DNA of 32,234 bases, taken from JAHEYG01 sp044229775 (GTDB taxonomy: Bacteria; Bacteroidota; Bacteroidia; B-17B0; Aurantibacillaceae). Under the pieces are notes generated by a model. The model saw only the letters and a list, made by a program, of their open reading frames with translations, ran no database searches and was not told the DNA's origin. The stretch covers positions 1 to 32,234 of the forward strand of contig JBGASH010000013.1 of the NCBI GenBank assembly GCA_044229775.1. Direction: 5' to 3'. A program made the translations under genes and the position numbers. Below are positions 17,223 through 26,724 of this stretch, in pieces. The stretch's first letter is position 1; every line of letters begins with the position of its first letter.

Positions 17223-17350
17223 AGTTTTTTTATTGATAAGCTAAATTACGAAATTTATTTGTTAAAGCGAATCGTCAAGAATTGACATACAATTAACATT
17301 TGTGTTTATCAAGAATCTAGATCTCAGGCTTTTATAACAATGAAAATGAC

Positions 17351-18223
17351 CTAAAAACGATGGCCTTGCTTAAAGCAGAAAAACATCTGGCAAACAAAAA
17401 TTCCGAACACCACACTAGCGATCCATTAGTTGTAAAGAAGGCCACGTTTACTTTACTCAGATCATCAGGTTTTACAATGAGGTGCTGGTATAAAAGGAGT
17501 CCGCAAAAAATTACGGCACCACTTAAATACAACCTTTGCAAAAGAATTTCATAAAAAATCGAATACCACCGCTGCCGAAATAAAATGAAGCACTTCTGAT
17601 AAACGCAGCGCCCCTTTTTTTCCCATTAAAACCGGAATGGATTTTAAATTCTGGCTCTGGTCAAATTCTATATCCTGTAAGGCGTATATTATATCAAAGC
17701 CACTCACCCATAAAAAAACAATGAGCGAAAAAAGAATAGGAAGTGCGTCAAATCTTTCGGTTAGCGCGATGTAAGATCCGATGGGGGCAAGGCTTAATCC
17801 CAAACCTAATACCAAATGGCATAAAGGTGTAAAGCGTTTGGTGTAGCTATAGCCTAATACTACCAATAACGCCACCGGCGACGATGCATACAAGCGATTG
17901 ATTAAAAAGGTACAGACAATAAAACAAAGCGAGGAAGTAATCACCAAAGTAAGAGCTGCGGTTGGTGAGATCTCTCCTGCCGGAATTTCGCGAATGGCGG
18001 TACGCGTGTTCTTAGAGTCGAAATGGCGATCAATATAGCGGTTAAACGCCATGGCGGCGCTTCTGGCAAATACCATGCATAACAAAACAAGGACTAATTT
18101 TTCCCACGAAAAAACGGCTGCGCCCGAATAAATGGCAAGGCAAAAACCAATAATGGCAAATGGCAAGGCAAAAATGGTATGACTGAATTTTACCAGCGAT
18201 AAATATTTTTTCGCAGTTGTCAT
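17351..18223 (-). pseudogene. UbiA-family prenyltransferase (MqnP/4-hydroxybenzoate polyprenyltransferase-like), two frameshifts
   Basis: The first 224 codons from the ATG at 18223 show both Asp-rich prenyl-diphosphate motifs: NRYIDRHFDSKNTRTA (NxxxDxxxD) and YALQDIEFDQ, with REIPAGEIS after the first, as in the MqnP-like UbiA subgroup. The frame stops at 17549, but the next membrane helix continues in another frame (QRLYLSGAVIFCGLLLYQHLIVKPDDLSKVNVAFFTTNG). A run of six A (17553-17558) where five would give VVFDFYEILLQRLYL explains the first shift. A missing base near 17422 restores a normal ending (IASVVFGIF...) at the TAG 17351-17353. The enzyme attaches a polyprenyl chain to an aromatic ring for menaquinone or ubiquinone. 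It overlaps the upstream gene as ATGA. Likely functional with sequence errors. Confidence 0.86.
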
Positions 18224-18483
18224 TTGTTACCAAAAATAAGATAAAGTAAATAAATAACAGGAAGAGAACTAAATATCATACCAATATATCCTATAGAAAA
18301 TCTTCCAACTGTGTATTCGTGTTTGGCATTTAAAAAAATATTGATGGCCGAAAAGATAAATCCTACGATGGCAAAAAGTAATCCAAAAAAAATGAGACGG
18401 ATATTTACAAGTGATATCGCGGCCATTATACCTGTAAGAATAGAAATGACCCCGGCTATTTTGTAAATTGTTTTTGGATTCAT
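18220..18483 (-). CDS. Small membrane protein, unknown
   Basis: 87 residues with three hydrophobic segments (IAGVISILTGIMAAISLV; LIFFGLLFAIVGFIFSAINIF; IGYIGMIFSSLPVIYLLYLIF). No motif identifying a family. Its TGA overlaps the ATG of the UbiA-type gene (ATGA), so they form an operon. It starts 46 nt after the helicase gene end and may be part of the same minus-strand transcript. Confidence 0.72.
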   Translation of the reverse strand: MNPKTIYKIAGVISILTGIMAAISLVNIRLIFFGLLFAIVGFIFSAINIFLNAKHEYTVGRFSIGYIGMIFSSLPVIYLLYLIFGNK

Positions 18484-18529
18484 TAAATGCAGATCAGATT
18501 CAACAAGATCAATTCAAGTGGAGGGCAAA

Positions 18530-20020
18530 TTACTCCGCAATAAAGTTAATAATATTACGGCGCAATTTGCTCGAATAGGTTTGATATTGCCAATCGGTAT
18601 AATTATTGGTGGCATTAATACATTTACCAAATTGCTTGATCCGGTATTTCATTTCTTCGGTAAGAAGATTGAAAAGTTCGAAAGCTTCGTCAAAGTCGGC
18701 AGCGTTATCTTTTATACGTGCAAAATGGTCGGCTATCGATTCTTCCAATACTACCTGAGGTTTAGAACCTTTTCGCAAAGCCGCTAAATAATGATCGCGT
18801 ACAATGAACGACTCTGCCGAAGAATTTAAGAAACGTTCTTGATCTCGGCCGGCATTTCATAATCGTTCTCTAATTCATAATCCCACTCATCTTTATAACG
18901 GTGCTCTAAATATAAGTGAGGCGCCACAAAAACGTGTTTCCAGTCGATGGGATATTGCCATAAATTAAAACGGCGCGAATTATTTCCAAGATCCAGGATC
19001 TTAAATTGTTTTTTATTAGGTAAAACGCGGCTACCGCGACCGATCATTTGGTGATATAATGTAAGCGATTTAATTAGCGCGGTTAAGCGATGGTTTCAAC
19101 AGCCGGTTCGTCAAAACCCGTTGTTAAAATACTAACCGAGGATAAGATCCCGTTAGGGTATTCTTAAACCAATCTAAAGTTTCGGCGCGTTCTTTATCGC
19201 TAAAGGTGCTGTCTAAATGTCTTACCGGATAATTCTTCTTTTTAAAACTTTCGTACACGGCCCGGCTGGTTAAAATACCAGCGTTAAAGATGAGGGTCTT
19301 TTGTTCCCTGGGCAACTTCTTCGTAAGCTTCAATTAATTTGCTTTGCATTACTGCCTGCGTATACAATAGCTCGTGTGAACCAACGGTAAATTCGCCATT
19401 GGAGCCAATTCGAAGCGAACTTAAATTCATCGTAACTGTAAGTAACCCCTTCGCACAAATAACCTTGTTCAATTAAATTAGGAATACTTTGACCAATGAT
19501 AAGATCGCTGTAGTTGATATAATGGCAATTTTTATTGCTGCTTAAAGTGGCAGTGACACCTAAAAATATTTATGTCGTTAAAGTAATGAAAGATCTTTCG
19601 GAAAGAGTTGTTGTGAGCCTCGTCAACTATAACCAAACCTATGTCTTCTAAAAACTGATCATTTTCCTGAAGGCGATTATTTAGAGTTTCAGGCTGTAAA
19701 GCAAGAATAATCGCTCTGGCTTGGCAATTGTTTTACCTCAAACATCTACTTTATTGGTGATACCAGGGTCTTAAACATCCCGAAGTTTGTTTACTTAATT
19801 CGATACGGTGTGTTAATATAAACACAAGACATATTTTTGTATATAACGTTTGGCGATCTCCGAAAAAATAATGGTCTTACCACCACCGGTCGGCAATTGA
19901 AATAACAAATTAGCATTAGGAGGCAATTCAACTAACCGTGCAAAATATTTTCTACGGCAACCTGCTGGTAAGGATATAATTGGCGTGGTTCCGGGAGTAA
20001 TAACAGGTTTATTCGTTCAT
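18530..20020 (-). pseudogene. DEAD/DEAH-box SF2 helicase, several frameshifts
   Basis: Pieces of a single helicase are spread over frames. From the 5' end: ATG at 20020 followed after a shift by PEPRQLYPYQQ-like residues, the Walker A motif LPTGGGKT (about 19885-19910), the DEAH box in VIVDEAH (about 19612-19632), then TLIFNAGILTSRAVYESFKKKNYPVRHLDSTFSDKERAETL (motif IV region). Next come QMIGRGSRVLP (motif VI, about 19015-19050) and a C-terminal part ending NIINFIAE at 18530. This is the layout of Bacteroidota DEAD/DEAH helicases of about 500 residues. All core motifs survive and about six or more small indels separate them, so I suspect poor sequence quality rather than a dead gene. Specific role unknown. 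Confidence 0.82.
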
Positions 20021-20144
20021 AAAATAACCGTCAAATATACGGTTTTATTGAGGACTAACCCGTATTTGGGGTAAAATTTATTAAACAGAAATCAACCATA
20101 AGCAAGGGTTAAAATTCGTATCTTTATTGTTTTTTACTTGCCCT

Positions 20145-21344
20145 ATGCCAAAAATTTCCAAAAAGGCCTCCGAAATGCCGGCCTCTCCCATTCGAAAACT
20201 GGTTCCTTTTGCTGAAGCTGCCAAAAAAAAGGGAATAAAAATATTTCATTTAAATATTGGACAACCCGATATCGCAACGCCGGCCTCCTTCTTAAATAGT
20301 GTTAAAAATGCCGATATAAAAGTATTGGAGTACAGCCATAGCGCCGGAAATGAAAGTTATCGTAAGAAACTTTGCAATTATTATAAGTCGTATAACATTA
20401 TTATCGATGCCAACGAGGTAATTATTACCTGTGGTGGTTCGGAAGCTATTTCCATCACTATGATGGCTTGTTTCAATCCGGGTGATGAAGTTATTATTCC
20501 GGAACCTTTTTATGCCAACTACAACGGATTTTCAAAAGCGGCGGATGTTATTGTTAAGCCTATTAAAAGTACCATTGAAAACGGATTTGCTTTACCGCCA
20601 ATAAGTGAGTTTGAAAAGTTGATCGGTCCTAAAACAAAAGGCATCATGATCTGCAATCCCGGTAATCCAACAGGGTATTTATATACCAAGGCAGAGTTGG
20701 AAGCTTTACGCGATCTGGTAAAAAAATACGATCTATTTTTATTAAGCGATGAGGTATACCGCGAATTTTGTTACGATGGGAAAGAATATGTTTCGGTAAT
20801 GCATTTATCCGGAATAGAAAATAATGTGGTATTGCTCGATTCTATCTCCAAACGTTATAGCGCTTGTGGCGCCAGAATAGGAGCTATGATCAGTAAGAAT
20901 AAAGAAGTAATGAATGCGGCCTTAAAATTTGCACAAGCGCGACTAAGTCCACCTTCATATGGACAAATAGGCGCTGAAGCGGCCTTAGATACACCGCAAT
21001 CGTATTTTGATGAAGTAAAGACCGAATATATTGCCAGAAGAAATTACGTTATAGAAGCAATAAATAAGATACCTGGCGTGTTTTGTCCTAAACCCAGCGG
21101 TGCGTTTTATTGCATTGCCCGTTTGCCAATAGATAATGCTGATAAATTTTGTCAGTGGTTGTTGGAAGAATTCAGCTTCAATGATCAAACCGTTATGTTG
21201 GCACCGGCTACCGGATTTTATTCTACTCCCGGAGCAGGTTTTAACGAAGTTCGCCTGGCCTATGTTTTAAAGATCGACGACCTTAAGTCGGCAATGGCTT
21301 GTTTGCAGGAAGCGCTTAAAGTTTATCCCGGTAAAACCAATTAA
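20145..21344 (+). CDS. Class I/II PLP-dependent aminotransferase
   Basis: 399 residues from the ATG at 20145 (MPKISKKASEMPASPIRKL); the frame can be extended to 20127 with a TTG but the family begins at this Met. Visible motifs: LNIGQPDIATP near the start, CGGSEAI (cofactor phosphate region), NPGNPTGYLYT, the Asp/Tyr pair in LSDEVYREF that holds the pyridine ring, and the Schiff-base lysine in SISKRYSACGARIGAM (about residue 235), with a C-terminal NEVRLAYV carrying the substrate-carboxylate Arg. Aspartate/aromatic-type aminotransferase; the exact amino acid cannot be told. Followed after one base by a lipoprotein gene, so probably the first gene of an operon with it and the rhomboid protease. 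Confidence 0.93.
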   Translation: MPKISKKASEMPASPIRKLVPFAEAAKKKGIKIFHLNIGQPDIATPASFLNSVKNADIKVLEYSHSAGNESYRKKLCNYYKSYNIIIDANEVIITCGGSEAISITMMACFNPGDEVIIPEPFYANYNGFSKAADVIVKPIKSTIENGFALPPISEFEKLIGPKTKGIMICNPGNPTGYLYTKAELEALRDLVKKYDLFLLSDEVYREFCYDGKEYVSVMHLSGIENNVVLLDSISKRYSACGARIGAMISKNKEVMNAALKFAQARLSPPSYGQIGAEAALDTPQSYFDEVKTEYIARRNYVIEAINKIPGVFCPKPSGAFYCIARLPIDNADKFCQWLLEEFSFNDQTVMLAPATGFYSTPGAGFNEVRLAYVLKIDDLKSAMACLQEALKVYPGKTN

Positions 21345-21345
21345 C

Positions 21346-21942
21346 ATGAAAGTATTTTTTCCTATCATAACTATTGGGATTTTAATTTATTCGTGTTCGG
21401 GAAGTAAAGCTCCCGAAAAAGAGGTAGTGCAGCAAGTTGACACGTTAAAGAATAAAACAGTTACCAATAATAGTCTTGAAGAAGGAATTATTGGAATAAT
21501 TGAAGTGCCCGAAATTTTAACGCTCGCTCTCAAAGATTCGGGTCAAACTCTGGATATACCTGTTAAGATGGGGAAAGCTTTTGCAAGTATTCAAGAGGAC
21601 CTTAATAATTTAGGATTAGAAGGATTGGGTGCTCCGGGAACCTTGTTTTACACCAATGATCCAAACAATTTTGTATTTGAATGTGTTGTCCCAATCAATA
21701 AAATGCCCATTAATAAGCCAAAGAATTCACAGATCTTTATATTGGAATCGACTCGTGCTTTGGTTTATAATTATTATGGCAGGTACGATAAAATGTATCT
21801 GGCTTACGAAAAATTGAAACCTTATATTGAACAGAATAAATTAGAACAAACCGGCCCTTCGCGAGAATTTTATTTAACTAATGCTGACCTCGAGCGCGAT
21901 ACTTCTAAATGGCTTAGCCGGATTTTTATTCCTGTGAAATAG
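21346..21942 (+). CDS. Lipoprotein of unknown function
   Basis: 198 residues; the ATG follows the aminotransferase stop by one base. Signal MKVFFPIITIGILIYSC with lipobox (Cys17), then a Ser/Lys/Glu linker. The body has a GxxExxIxxIGLL-free alpha/beta pattern with DLNNLGLEGLGAPGTLFYTNDPNNFVFECVVPINKMP, which resembles an effector-binding (GyrI-like, SOUL/HBP-fold) domain, but I cannot confirm that. No catalytic motif visible. Coupled to its neighbours by spacing only. Confidence 0.72.
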   Translation: MKVFFPIITIGILIYSCSGSKAPEKEVVQQVDTLKNKTVTNNSLEEGIIGIIEVPEILTLALKDSGQTLDIPVKMGKAFASIQEDLNNLGLEGLGAPGTLFYTNDPNNFVFECVVPINKMPINKPKNSQIFILESTRALVYNYYGRYDKMYLAYEKLKPYIEQNKLEQTGPSREFYLTNADLERDTSKWLSRIFIPVK

Positions 21943-21960
21943 GTTTTTACCTGTAGCACA

Positions 21961-22719
21961 ATGAAAAATTTCTTAATAAAGCAATTATTTAAAATAAGTT
22001 TTTTTCCGCTTTGTTTTTTAGCAATATGCTGGATCGTTTTTTTTGTAAACAACCAATACCATTTAAATTTGGGTGAGTGGGGCACATCGCCCCGAACCGC
22101 CATTGGTTTACGGGGAATTTTATTTTCGCCATTTCTTCACGGAAATCTTGAACACATAGCTTCTAATAGTTTACCAATTTTGTTTTTGGGCATGCTTACC
22201 TTTTATTTTTACCGACCAATCGCCTGGCCGGTATTTTGGTGGATCTATTTTATATCAGGGATCTGGCTATGGATTGGAGGAAGAAATAATGCCGAAGGGT
22301 CGTTCCACCACATTGGTGCCAGCGGTTTGATCTATGCTTTTGCCGTTTTTTTATTTTTTAGCGGCGTTTTCAGAAAACATATCCCATTAATGGTAGTATC
22401 AGCTTTGGTGTTGTTTTTGTATGGAAGTATCATGTGGGGAATTTTCCCTTTAAAAGACGAAATATCCTGGGAAGCCCATTTGTTTGGCGCTATATCAGGC
22501 TTGTTAGTAGCATTTAATTATAGAAAAGAAGGACCGCAGCGAAAAGTGTACGATTGGGAGAATGAAGAGGATGATGACGATGAATCAAGCAACCAGGAAC
22601 CGGAAGGTGATATTCAAAATATTCAAGGACAAGACATCATTATTAATTACCATTTCATCCCAACACCTTTAGATCCGCCGCAAGAAAAAAGAGAGGATGA
22701 AGAAAAGACAAAAGAGTAA
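21961..22719 (+). CDS. Rhomboid family intramembrane serine protease
   Basis: 252 residues. Six predicted helices. His60, His65 and Asn69 (FLHGNLEHIASN) form the oxyanion-side motif; the catalytic serine is Ser121 in HHIGASGLIYA (GxSG); the catalytic His is His173 in SWEAHLFGAISG. All required residues are present, so it is expected to be active and to cut transmembrane substrates. The C-terminal tail (about 65 residues) is very acidic (NEEDDDDESS) and ends with a Pro-rich segment, probably cytoplasmic. It starts 18 nt after the lipoprotein. Confidence 0.92.
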   Translation: MKNFLIKQLFKISFFPLCFLAICWIVFFVNNQYHLNLGEWGTSPRTAIGLRGILFSPFLHGNLEHIASNSLPILFLGMLTFYFYRPIAWPVFWWIYFISGIWLWIGGRNNAEGSFHHIGASGLIYAFAVFLFFSGVFRKHIPLMVVSALVLFLYGSIMWGIFPLKDEISWEAHLFGAISGLLVAFNYRKEGPQRKVYDWENEEDDDDESSNQEPEGDIQNIQGQDIIINYHFIPTPLDPPQEKREDEEKTKE

Positions 22720-22747
22720 AGACGCAAGACAAACGATTACTCACATC

Positions 22748-22808
22748 ATCTTGATACTTTCATCTTGATACTTTAATCTTGATACTTTAATCTTGATACT
22801 TTCATCTT
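22748..22808. repeat. 14-bp tandem repeat between convergent genes
   Basis: Four units of ATCTTGATACTTT(C/A) in a row (22748-22761, 22762-22775, 22776-22789, 22790-22803) plus a five-base partial. It ends at the folP stop. Possibly a variable-number tandem repeat. No strong hairpin is visible. Confidence 0.9.
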
Positions 22809-23666
22809 CTAAACATTCTTATAAAACTCCACTAAATCTATAGCTTGTTTAGCTTCTGCCACATCGTGAACTCTTAAAATTGAGGCGCCATTCAATAATG
22901 CAATGGTGTTTAAAACGGTTGTTCCGTTAAGGGCTGTTACCGGATTGGTTCCAATAACTTTATTGATCATGCTTTTACGGGAGAGCCCGGCCAGTATTGG
23001 AAATCCCAATTCTGTAAATTGTGAAAGTTGTTTCAATAATTGATAATTGTGTTCGGTATTTTTTCCAAAACCAAAACCTACGTCTAAAATAAGTTTATCA
23101 AAATTTAATTTTTGCAGGATCTTGATCTTTTTTTCAAATTGATCTTTTATTTCATAAACCACATCGCCATAAACCGGATCCTTCTGCATAGTTTGCGGTG
23201 TGCCCTGCATGTGCATTAAAATATAAGCTACATTTAGTTTTGAAACGCTTTCAAACATGGCGTTGTCCATATTACCACCCGAAATATCGTTAATGATGTC
23301 GGACCCTGTTTGTGCGGCTTTTATAGCAATATCTGAGCGATAGGTATCAACAGAAATAAAAATGTTCTTAAATTCTTTTCTTAACGCCATTAAAGGCCCT
23401 TCCATGCGTTCCCATTCTTCAAGGGCATTTATTTCTCTGGCTCCCGGTCGCGATGAAGCGGCACCAATATCAATAATATCGGCACCCTGTTTAATTTTTT
23501 CTTCAGTATCACGCAAAATATCGTTCACATCGCTGTATTTACCCCCGTCATAGAAGCTATCGGGCGTAAGATTAATGATGGCCATAACCAACGGTTTTTT
23601 GAACGACAGTGATTTACCGTTTATTTGGTAATTTTTATAGTTATTTTCTGTAATTTTAACGCGCAT
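22809..23666 (-). CDS. folP: Dihydropteroate synthase
   Basis: 285 residues, normal length. Joins p-aminobenzoate to the pterin diphosphate in folate synthesis (cytoplasmic TIM barrel). Key segments: AIINLTPDSFYDGGKYSD (N-terminal signature and pterin/PABA loop), IDIGAASSRPGA (second loop), FISVDTYRSDIA, DIINDISGG, LILDVGFGFGKN, PILAGLSRKSMI (sulfa-drug region) and a C-terminal ILRVHDVAEAKQAIDLV. No missing catalytic segment. The start (ATG 23666-23664) is one base from the divergent DUF1599 start codon. Confidence 0.96.
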   Translation of the reverse strand: MRVKITENNYKNYQINGKSLSFKKPLVMAIINLTPDSFYDGGKYSDVNDILRDTEEKIKQGADIIDIGAASSRPGAREINALEEWERMEGPLMALRKEFKNIFISVDTYRSDIAIKAAQTGSDIINDISGGNMDNAMFESVSKLNVAYILMHMQGTPQTMQKDPVYGDVVYEIKDQFEKKIKILQKLNFDKLILDVGFGFGKNTEHNYQLLKQLSQFTELGFPILAGLSRKSMINKVIGTNPVTALNGTTVLNTIALLNGASILRVHDVAEAKQAIDLVEFYKNV

Positions 23667-23667
23667 T

Positions 23668-24204
23668 ATGCAGACTACAAGTGTTCAATACGATAAGGCT
23701 ATAAAGCTATGCAAAGATATCTTTTTAAAGAAGATGAAAGATTATGGCACTGCATGGCGTAATTTAAGGCTTACCTCTTTAACCGATCAGATCTTTATTA
23801 AGGCTCAGCGTATTAAGAGTATAGAGGAGAAGGGGACTCAAAAGATCGATGATGATATCAGAGGGGAATTTATTGGAATTATTAACTATTGCATTATAGC
23901 CCTTATTCAGATCGACCTGGCCGATGATCCTCGAATTGATCTGCCTTACGAAGAAGTGGAAAGACTATTTGATAAGCATGCCGCTGTGATAAAGAAATTA
24001 ATGGAAGATAAGAACCACGATTATGGTGAAGCCTGGAGGGATATGCGGTTAAGCTCTTTAACCGATCTTATCCTCATGAAAATTTTCAGAGTTAAACAAA
24101 TTGAGGATAATAAAGGAAAAACCATTATTTCAGAAGGAGTTGATGCCAATTACATGGATATGACCAATTATTCGGTCTTTGCCCTTATTAAGCTTAGCAA
24201 TTAA
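23668..24204 (+). CDS. DUF1599 (nucleotide-modification-associated domain 1) protein, tandem repeat
   Basis: 178 residues made of two copies of the same module: residues about 14-85 (KDIFLKKMKDYGTAWRNLRLTSLTDQIFIKAQRIKSIEE) and about 103-178 (KKLMEDKNHDYGEAWRDMRLSSLTDLILMKIFRVKQIED). The shared DYG-AWR-xRLxSLTD-xxxK-xRVKxIE core is the DUF1599 signature. Function not established; the family has been linked by name to base modification. Divergent from folP with a single base between the start codons, an arrangement that places each promoter in the other gene. Confidence 0.9.
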   Translation: MQTTSVQYDKAIKLCKDIFLKKMKDYGTAWRNLRLTSLTDQIFIKAQRIKSIEEKGTQKIDDDIRGEFIGIINYCIIALIQIDLADDPRIDLPYEEVERLFDKHAAVIKKLMEDKNHDYGEAWRDMRLSSLTDLILMKIFRVKQIEDNKGKTIISEGVDANYMDMTNYSVFALIKLSN

Positions 24205-24260
24205 ATCGCTTTTGTTAGTTAAAAAAAGCTAAACCTTTTAATATCTCTGTTTTTCGGTTT

Positions 24261-24268
24261 TATATTTG
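24261..24268 (+). promoter_or_regulatory. Candidate -7 element for the BT_3928-type gene
   Basis: TATATTTG, a full match to TAnnTTTG, 35 nt before the ATG at 24303. No clean TTG at the -33 distance. Confidence 0.4.
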
Positions 24269-24302
24269 ATAAGTATCGGCTTAATCATACAAATCAACTA
24301 AT

Positions 24303-25622
24303 ATGAAAAACTTTTTATCTTCCAAAATTTTCAGAGCAATTTGGTCAATAGGTCTGGCGGCTCTTTTCTATTTTATTTGTCCGCCTTGTTTTAGTAAGAC
24401 CACTTTGGCAATAATTCTTGTAACGCTTTTGGTATTGGTTAATGGCGCGCCGGTAATTAGTCGGTGGCCCTGGTTAACACATATTGCGAGAATTCTGGTG
24501 GGATGTCTTTTTATTTTTTCGGGTTTTATTAAAGCGAATGATCCGTTGGGCTTTTCTTATAAACTTAAAGAATATTTTGAAGTATTTGAAGGCGATACCG
24601 GCTTGGCCATGTTTCAATGGTTTGCGGGTATAGCTTTGCCGTTAGCAATAATCATAACTGTTAGCGAAATGCTTTTAGGGTTTATGTTGTTGTTGGGTTT
24701 TAAACGCGATCTAACTTTGTGGCTATTGTTTGCGCAAATTGCTTTCTTCACTTTTCTTACATTCTATTCGGCCTGTTACAATAAAGTAACGCATTGCGGC
24801 TGTTTTGGCGATTTCTTAAAACTAAAACCATGGGAAAGTTTTTGGAAAGATATCGCGTTGATGATACTCATTACGTTATTGTTCGCGGGCAAAGAGCACA
24901 TTAATGAATTATTCAAACCATTTATCGTAAGTACCTTGTTTTTGTTTGCTGGAATTGCTTCAATAGCTTTTCCAATTTACGCTTACCGTAATTTGCCACC
25001 GTTAGATTTCAGGCCTTATGCTCCGGGCTTAAGTATAAAAGAGCAAATGAAAACAAGTCCAACTTACTCCCCGCCAGTTTACGAAACCGGTTTTGTTTAC
25101 GAGAATGTTAAGACGGGCAAAAAGGAACATTTTACTATGAAAAATTATCCATGGGCTGATACTGTTAATTGGAAATGGTCGGCCACCGAAAATATTCTTG
25201 TAAAAGAAGCGGTTGATCCGCCAAAGATCACCGATTTTACTATTAATAGTTTAGAGGGTGTTAACATAACCAGCATTATACTTAACGATAAAGATTACAG
25301 TTTTTTATTGGTGTGTTACGACCTGAAGCAAACCGACGACGACGCTGCTTTACATGCTAAGATCAACGATTTTTATACTTTGGCCAGTAAGGATCAGAAA
25401 AAAGTGATCGCTTTAACCGCCTCAAGCGCTAAGGAAATTGACGATTACAAGCACGCCCATCAGGCCTTATACGATTTTGCTGCTGTTGACGCCATCGTTC
25501 TAAAAACAATGATCAGAAGCAATCCGGGTTTGATATTAATGAAAGATGGTGTGGTTATTGCGAACTGGCATCATAATAATTTCCCTTCTTATAGCGAGGT
25601 CAAGCAGAAGTACATGAAGTAA
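24303..25622 (+). CDS. DoxX/MauE-like membrane protein, BT_3928 family
   Basis: 439 residues. The N-terminal half is membrane embedded (about 7 helices): GLAALFYFICPPCF, ILVGCLFIFSGFIKANDPLGFSYKLKEYFEVF (DoxX-like core), then a helix pair ending SACYNKVTHCGCFGDFLKL, the CxCFGD motif shared with MauE-like proteins that work with periplasmic thiol redox systems. After one more helix (STLFLFAGIASIAFPIYAY), the C-terminal ~200 residues form a periplasmic domain with no CxxC but a thioredoxin-like layout (DYSFLLVCYDL...VIALTAS...IVLKTMIRSNPGLILMKDGVVI). Bacteroidota-specific; function unproven. Confidence 0.85.
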   Translation: MKNFLSSKIFRAIWSIGLAALFYFICPPCFSKTTLAIILVTLLVLVNGAPVISRWPWLTHIARILVGCLFIFSGFIKANDPLGFSYKLKEYFEVFEGDTGLAMFQWFAGIALPLAIIITVSEMLLGFMLLLGFKRDLTLWLLFAQIAFFTFLTFYSACYNKVTHCGCFGDFLKLKPWESFWKDIALMILITLLFAGKEHINELFKPFIVSTLFLFAGIASIAFPIYAYRNLPPLDFRPYAPGLSIKEQMKTSPTYSPPVYETGFVYENVKTGKKEHFTMKNYPWADTVNWKWSATENILVKEAVDPPKITDFTINSLEGVNITSIILNDKDYSFLLVCYDLKQTDDDAALHAKINDFYTLASKDQKKVIALTASSAKEIDDYKHAHQALYDFAAVDAIVLKTMIRSNPGLILMKDGVVIANWHHNNFPSYSEVKQKYMK

Positions 25623-25638
25623 TTAGGTTTTTTTTGAA

Positions 25639-26513
25639 TCATTGATCGTACCCGAAATTTTTCAGGTTCTTATCATTGCTTCTCCAGTCTTTCTCCACTT
25701 TCACCAAAAGTTCCAAGTGTATTTGTTTGCCGAAAAATTTTTCGCATTCCTGTCGCGCCGCTATTCCAACACGTTTTAACGCTTCGCCTTTGTGTCCGAT
25801 AATGATGCCTTTTTGACTTTCACGTTCTACGTGTATCTCGGCGCGTATCCTTATTATTTTTTCATCTTCTTTAAATTCTTCAACCACCACTTCAACTGAA
25901 TAAGGAATTTCTTTTTTGTAATTCATTAATATTTTTTCGCGGATAATCTCACTCACAAAAAAACGTTCAGGCTTATCGGTTAATTGATCTTTAGGATAAA
26001 ATGGTTCGCCGGCTGGGAGCAATTTAATGATGGTGTTCATTACCGTATCAAGATTAAATTTTTTCAAAGCCGATATTGGAATGATCTGAGCGTTTGGTAA
26101 TTTAACTTGCCATTCTTGTGTTTTCTTTTCAAGTACTTCCTGATTTGAGGCATCAATTTTATTAAGTAAAAGCAGGATGGGTATTTTTGTTTTTAGTTTC
26201 TCAAGATATTCTTCTTCCAATTGAATATCTTCAAACATGTCGGTGATCAATAAGTAAACATCCGCATCGCTTAAAGCGCTAATTACAAAGTGCATCATCT
26301 TTTTCCTGTAATTTGTAATGCGGTTTTAATATACCTGGTGTATCCGAAAAACAACCTGATAATCATCGCCGTTTACAATACCCATAATGCGATGACGGGT
26401 AGTTTGTGCTTTAGAAGTGATGATAGATAGACGTTCGCCAACAAGCGCGTTCATAGGTTGATTTACTAACATTAGGACAGCCAATGATGCTAACAAATCC
26501 TGATTTATGAGAG
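25639..26513 (-). pseudogene. era: GTPase Era, frameshifted
   Basis: The 3' 219 codons (26298-25639) hold G4/G5 (LLNKIDAS; ISALKK) and the KH RNA-binding domain (IRAEIHVERESQKGIIIGHKGEALKRVG). Upstream, the missing G-domain is present in other frames: SGFVSIIGCPNVSKST (G1), ALVGERLSIITSKAQTTRHRIMGIVNGDDYQVV (G2 region), DTPGILKPHYKLQEK (G3). Three small indels separate them: A5 instead of A4 in the coding strand (26300-26304), a T run one short near 26347-26351, and about two bases missing near 26455. The P-loop reads GCPNVSKST; a Gly would normally stand at the Ser. Era binds 16S rRNA for 30S assembly and is usually essential, so sequence errors are more likely than loss. Start codon unresolved. 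Confidence 0.85.
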
Positions 26514-26610
26514 GTGTTTTTGATGTTAATAAGATTTATTTTGTTTACAAAGAAAGTAAATATATCTTTGCCAGCGAATTAAAGCTCCTATTATCATCTT
26601 TAAAATATAG

Positions 26611-26685
<75 letters not shown>

Positions 26686-26691
26686 AGAGAA

Positions 26692-26724
26692 AACCCTCGA
26701 CAGCCAAGGCTTTCGGGGGTTTTT
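26692..26724 (+). terminator. Terminator after tRNA-fMet
   Basis: Stem AACCCTCGA-c-AGCC / GGCT-TTCGGGGGTT with an AA loop (one G-U pair, one bulge) and a run of T; begins 7 nt after the tRNA. Confidence 0.75.

Noticed and set aside
22748..22808. Tandem repeat as a CRISPR array
   Set aside because: Units are directly adjacent with no spacers.
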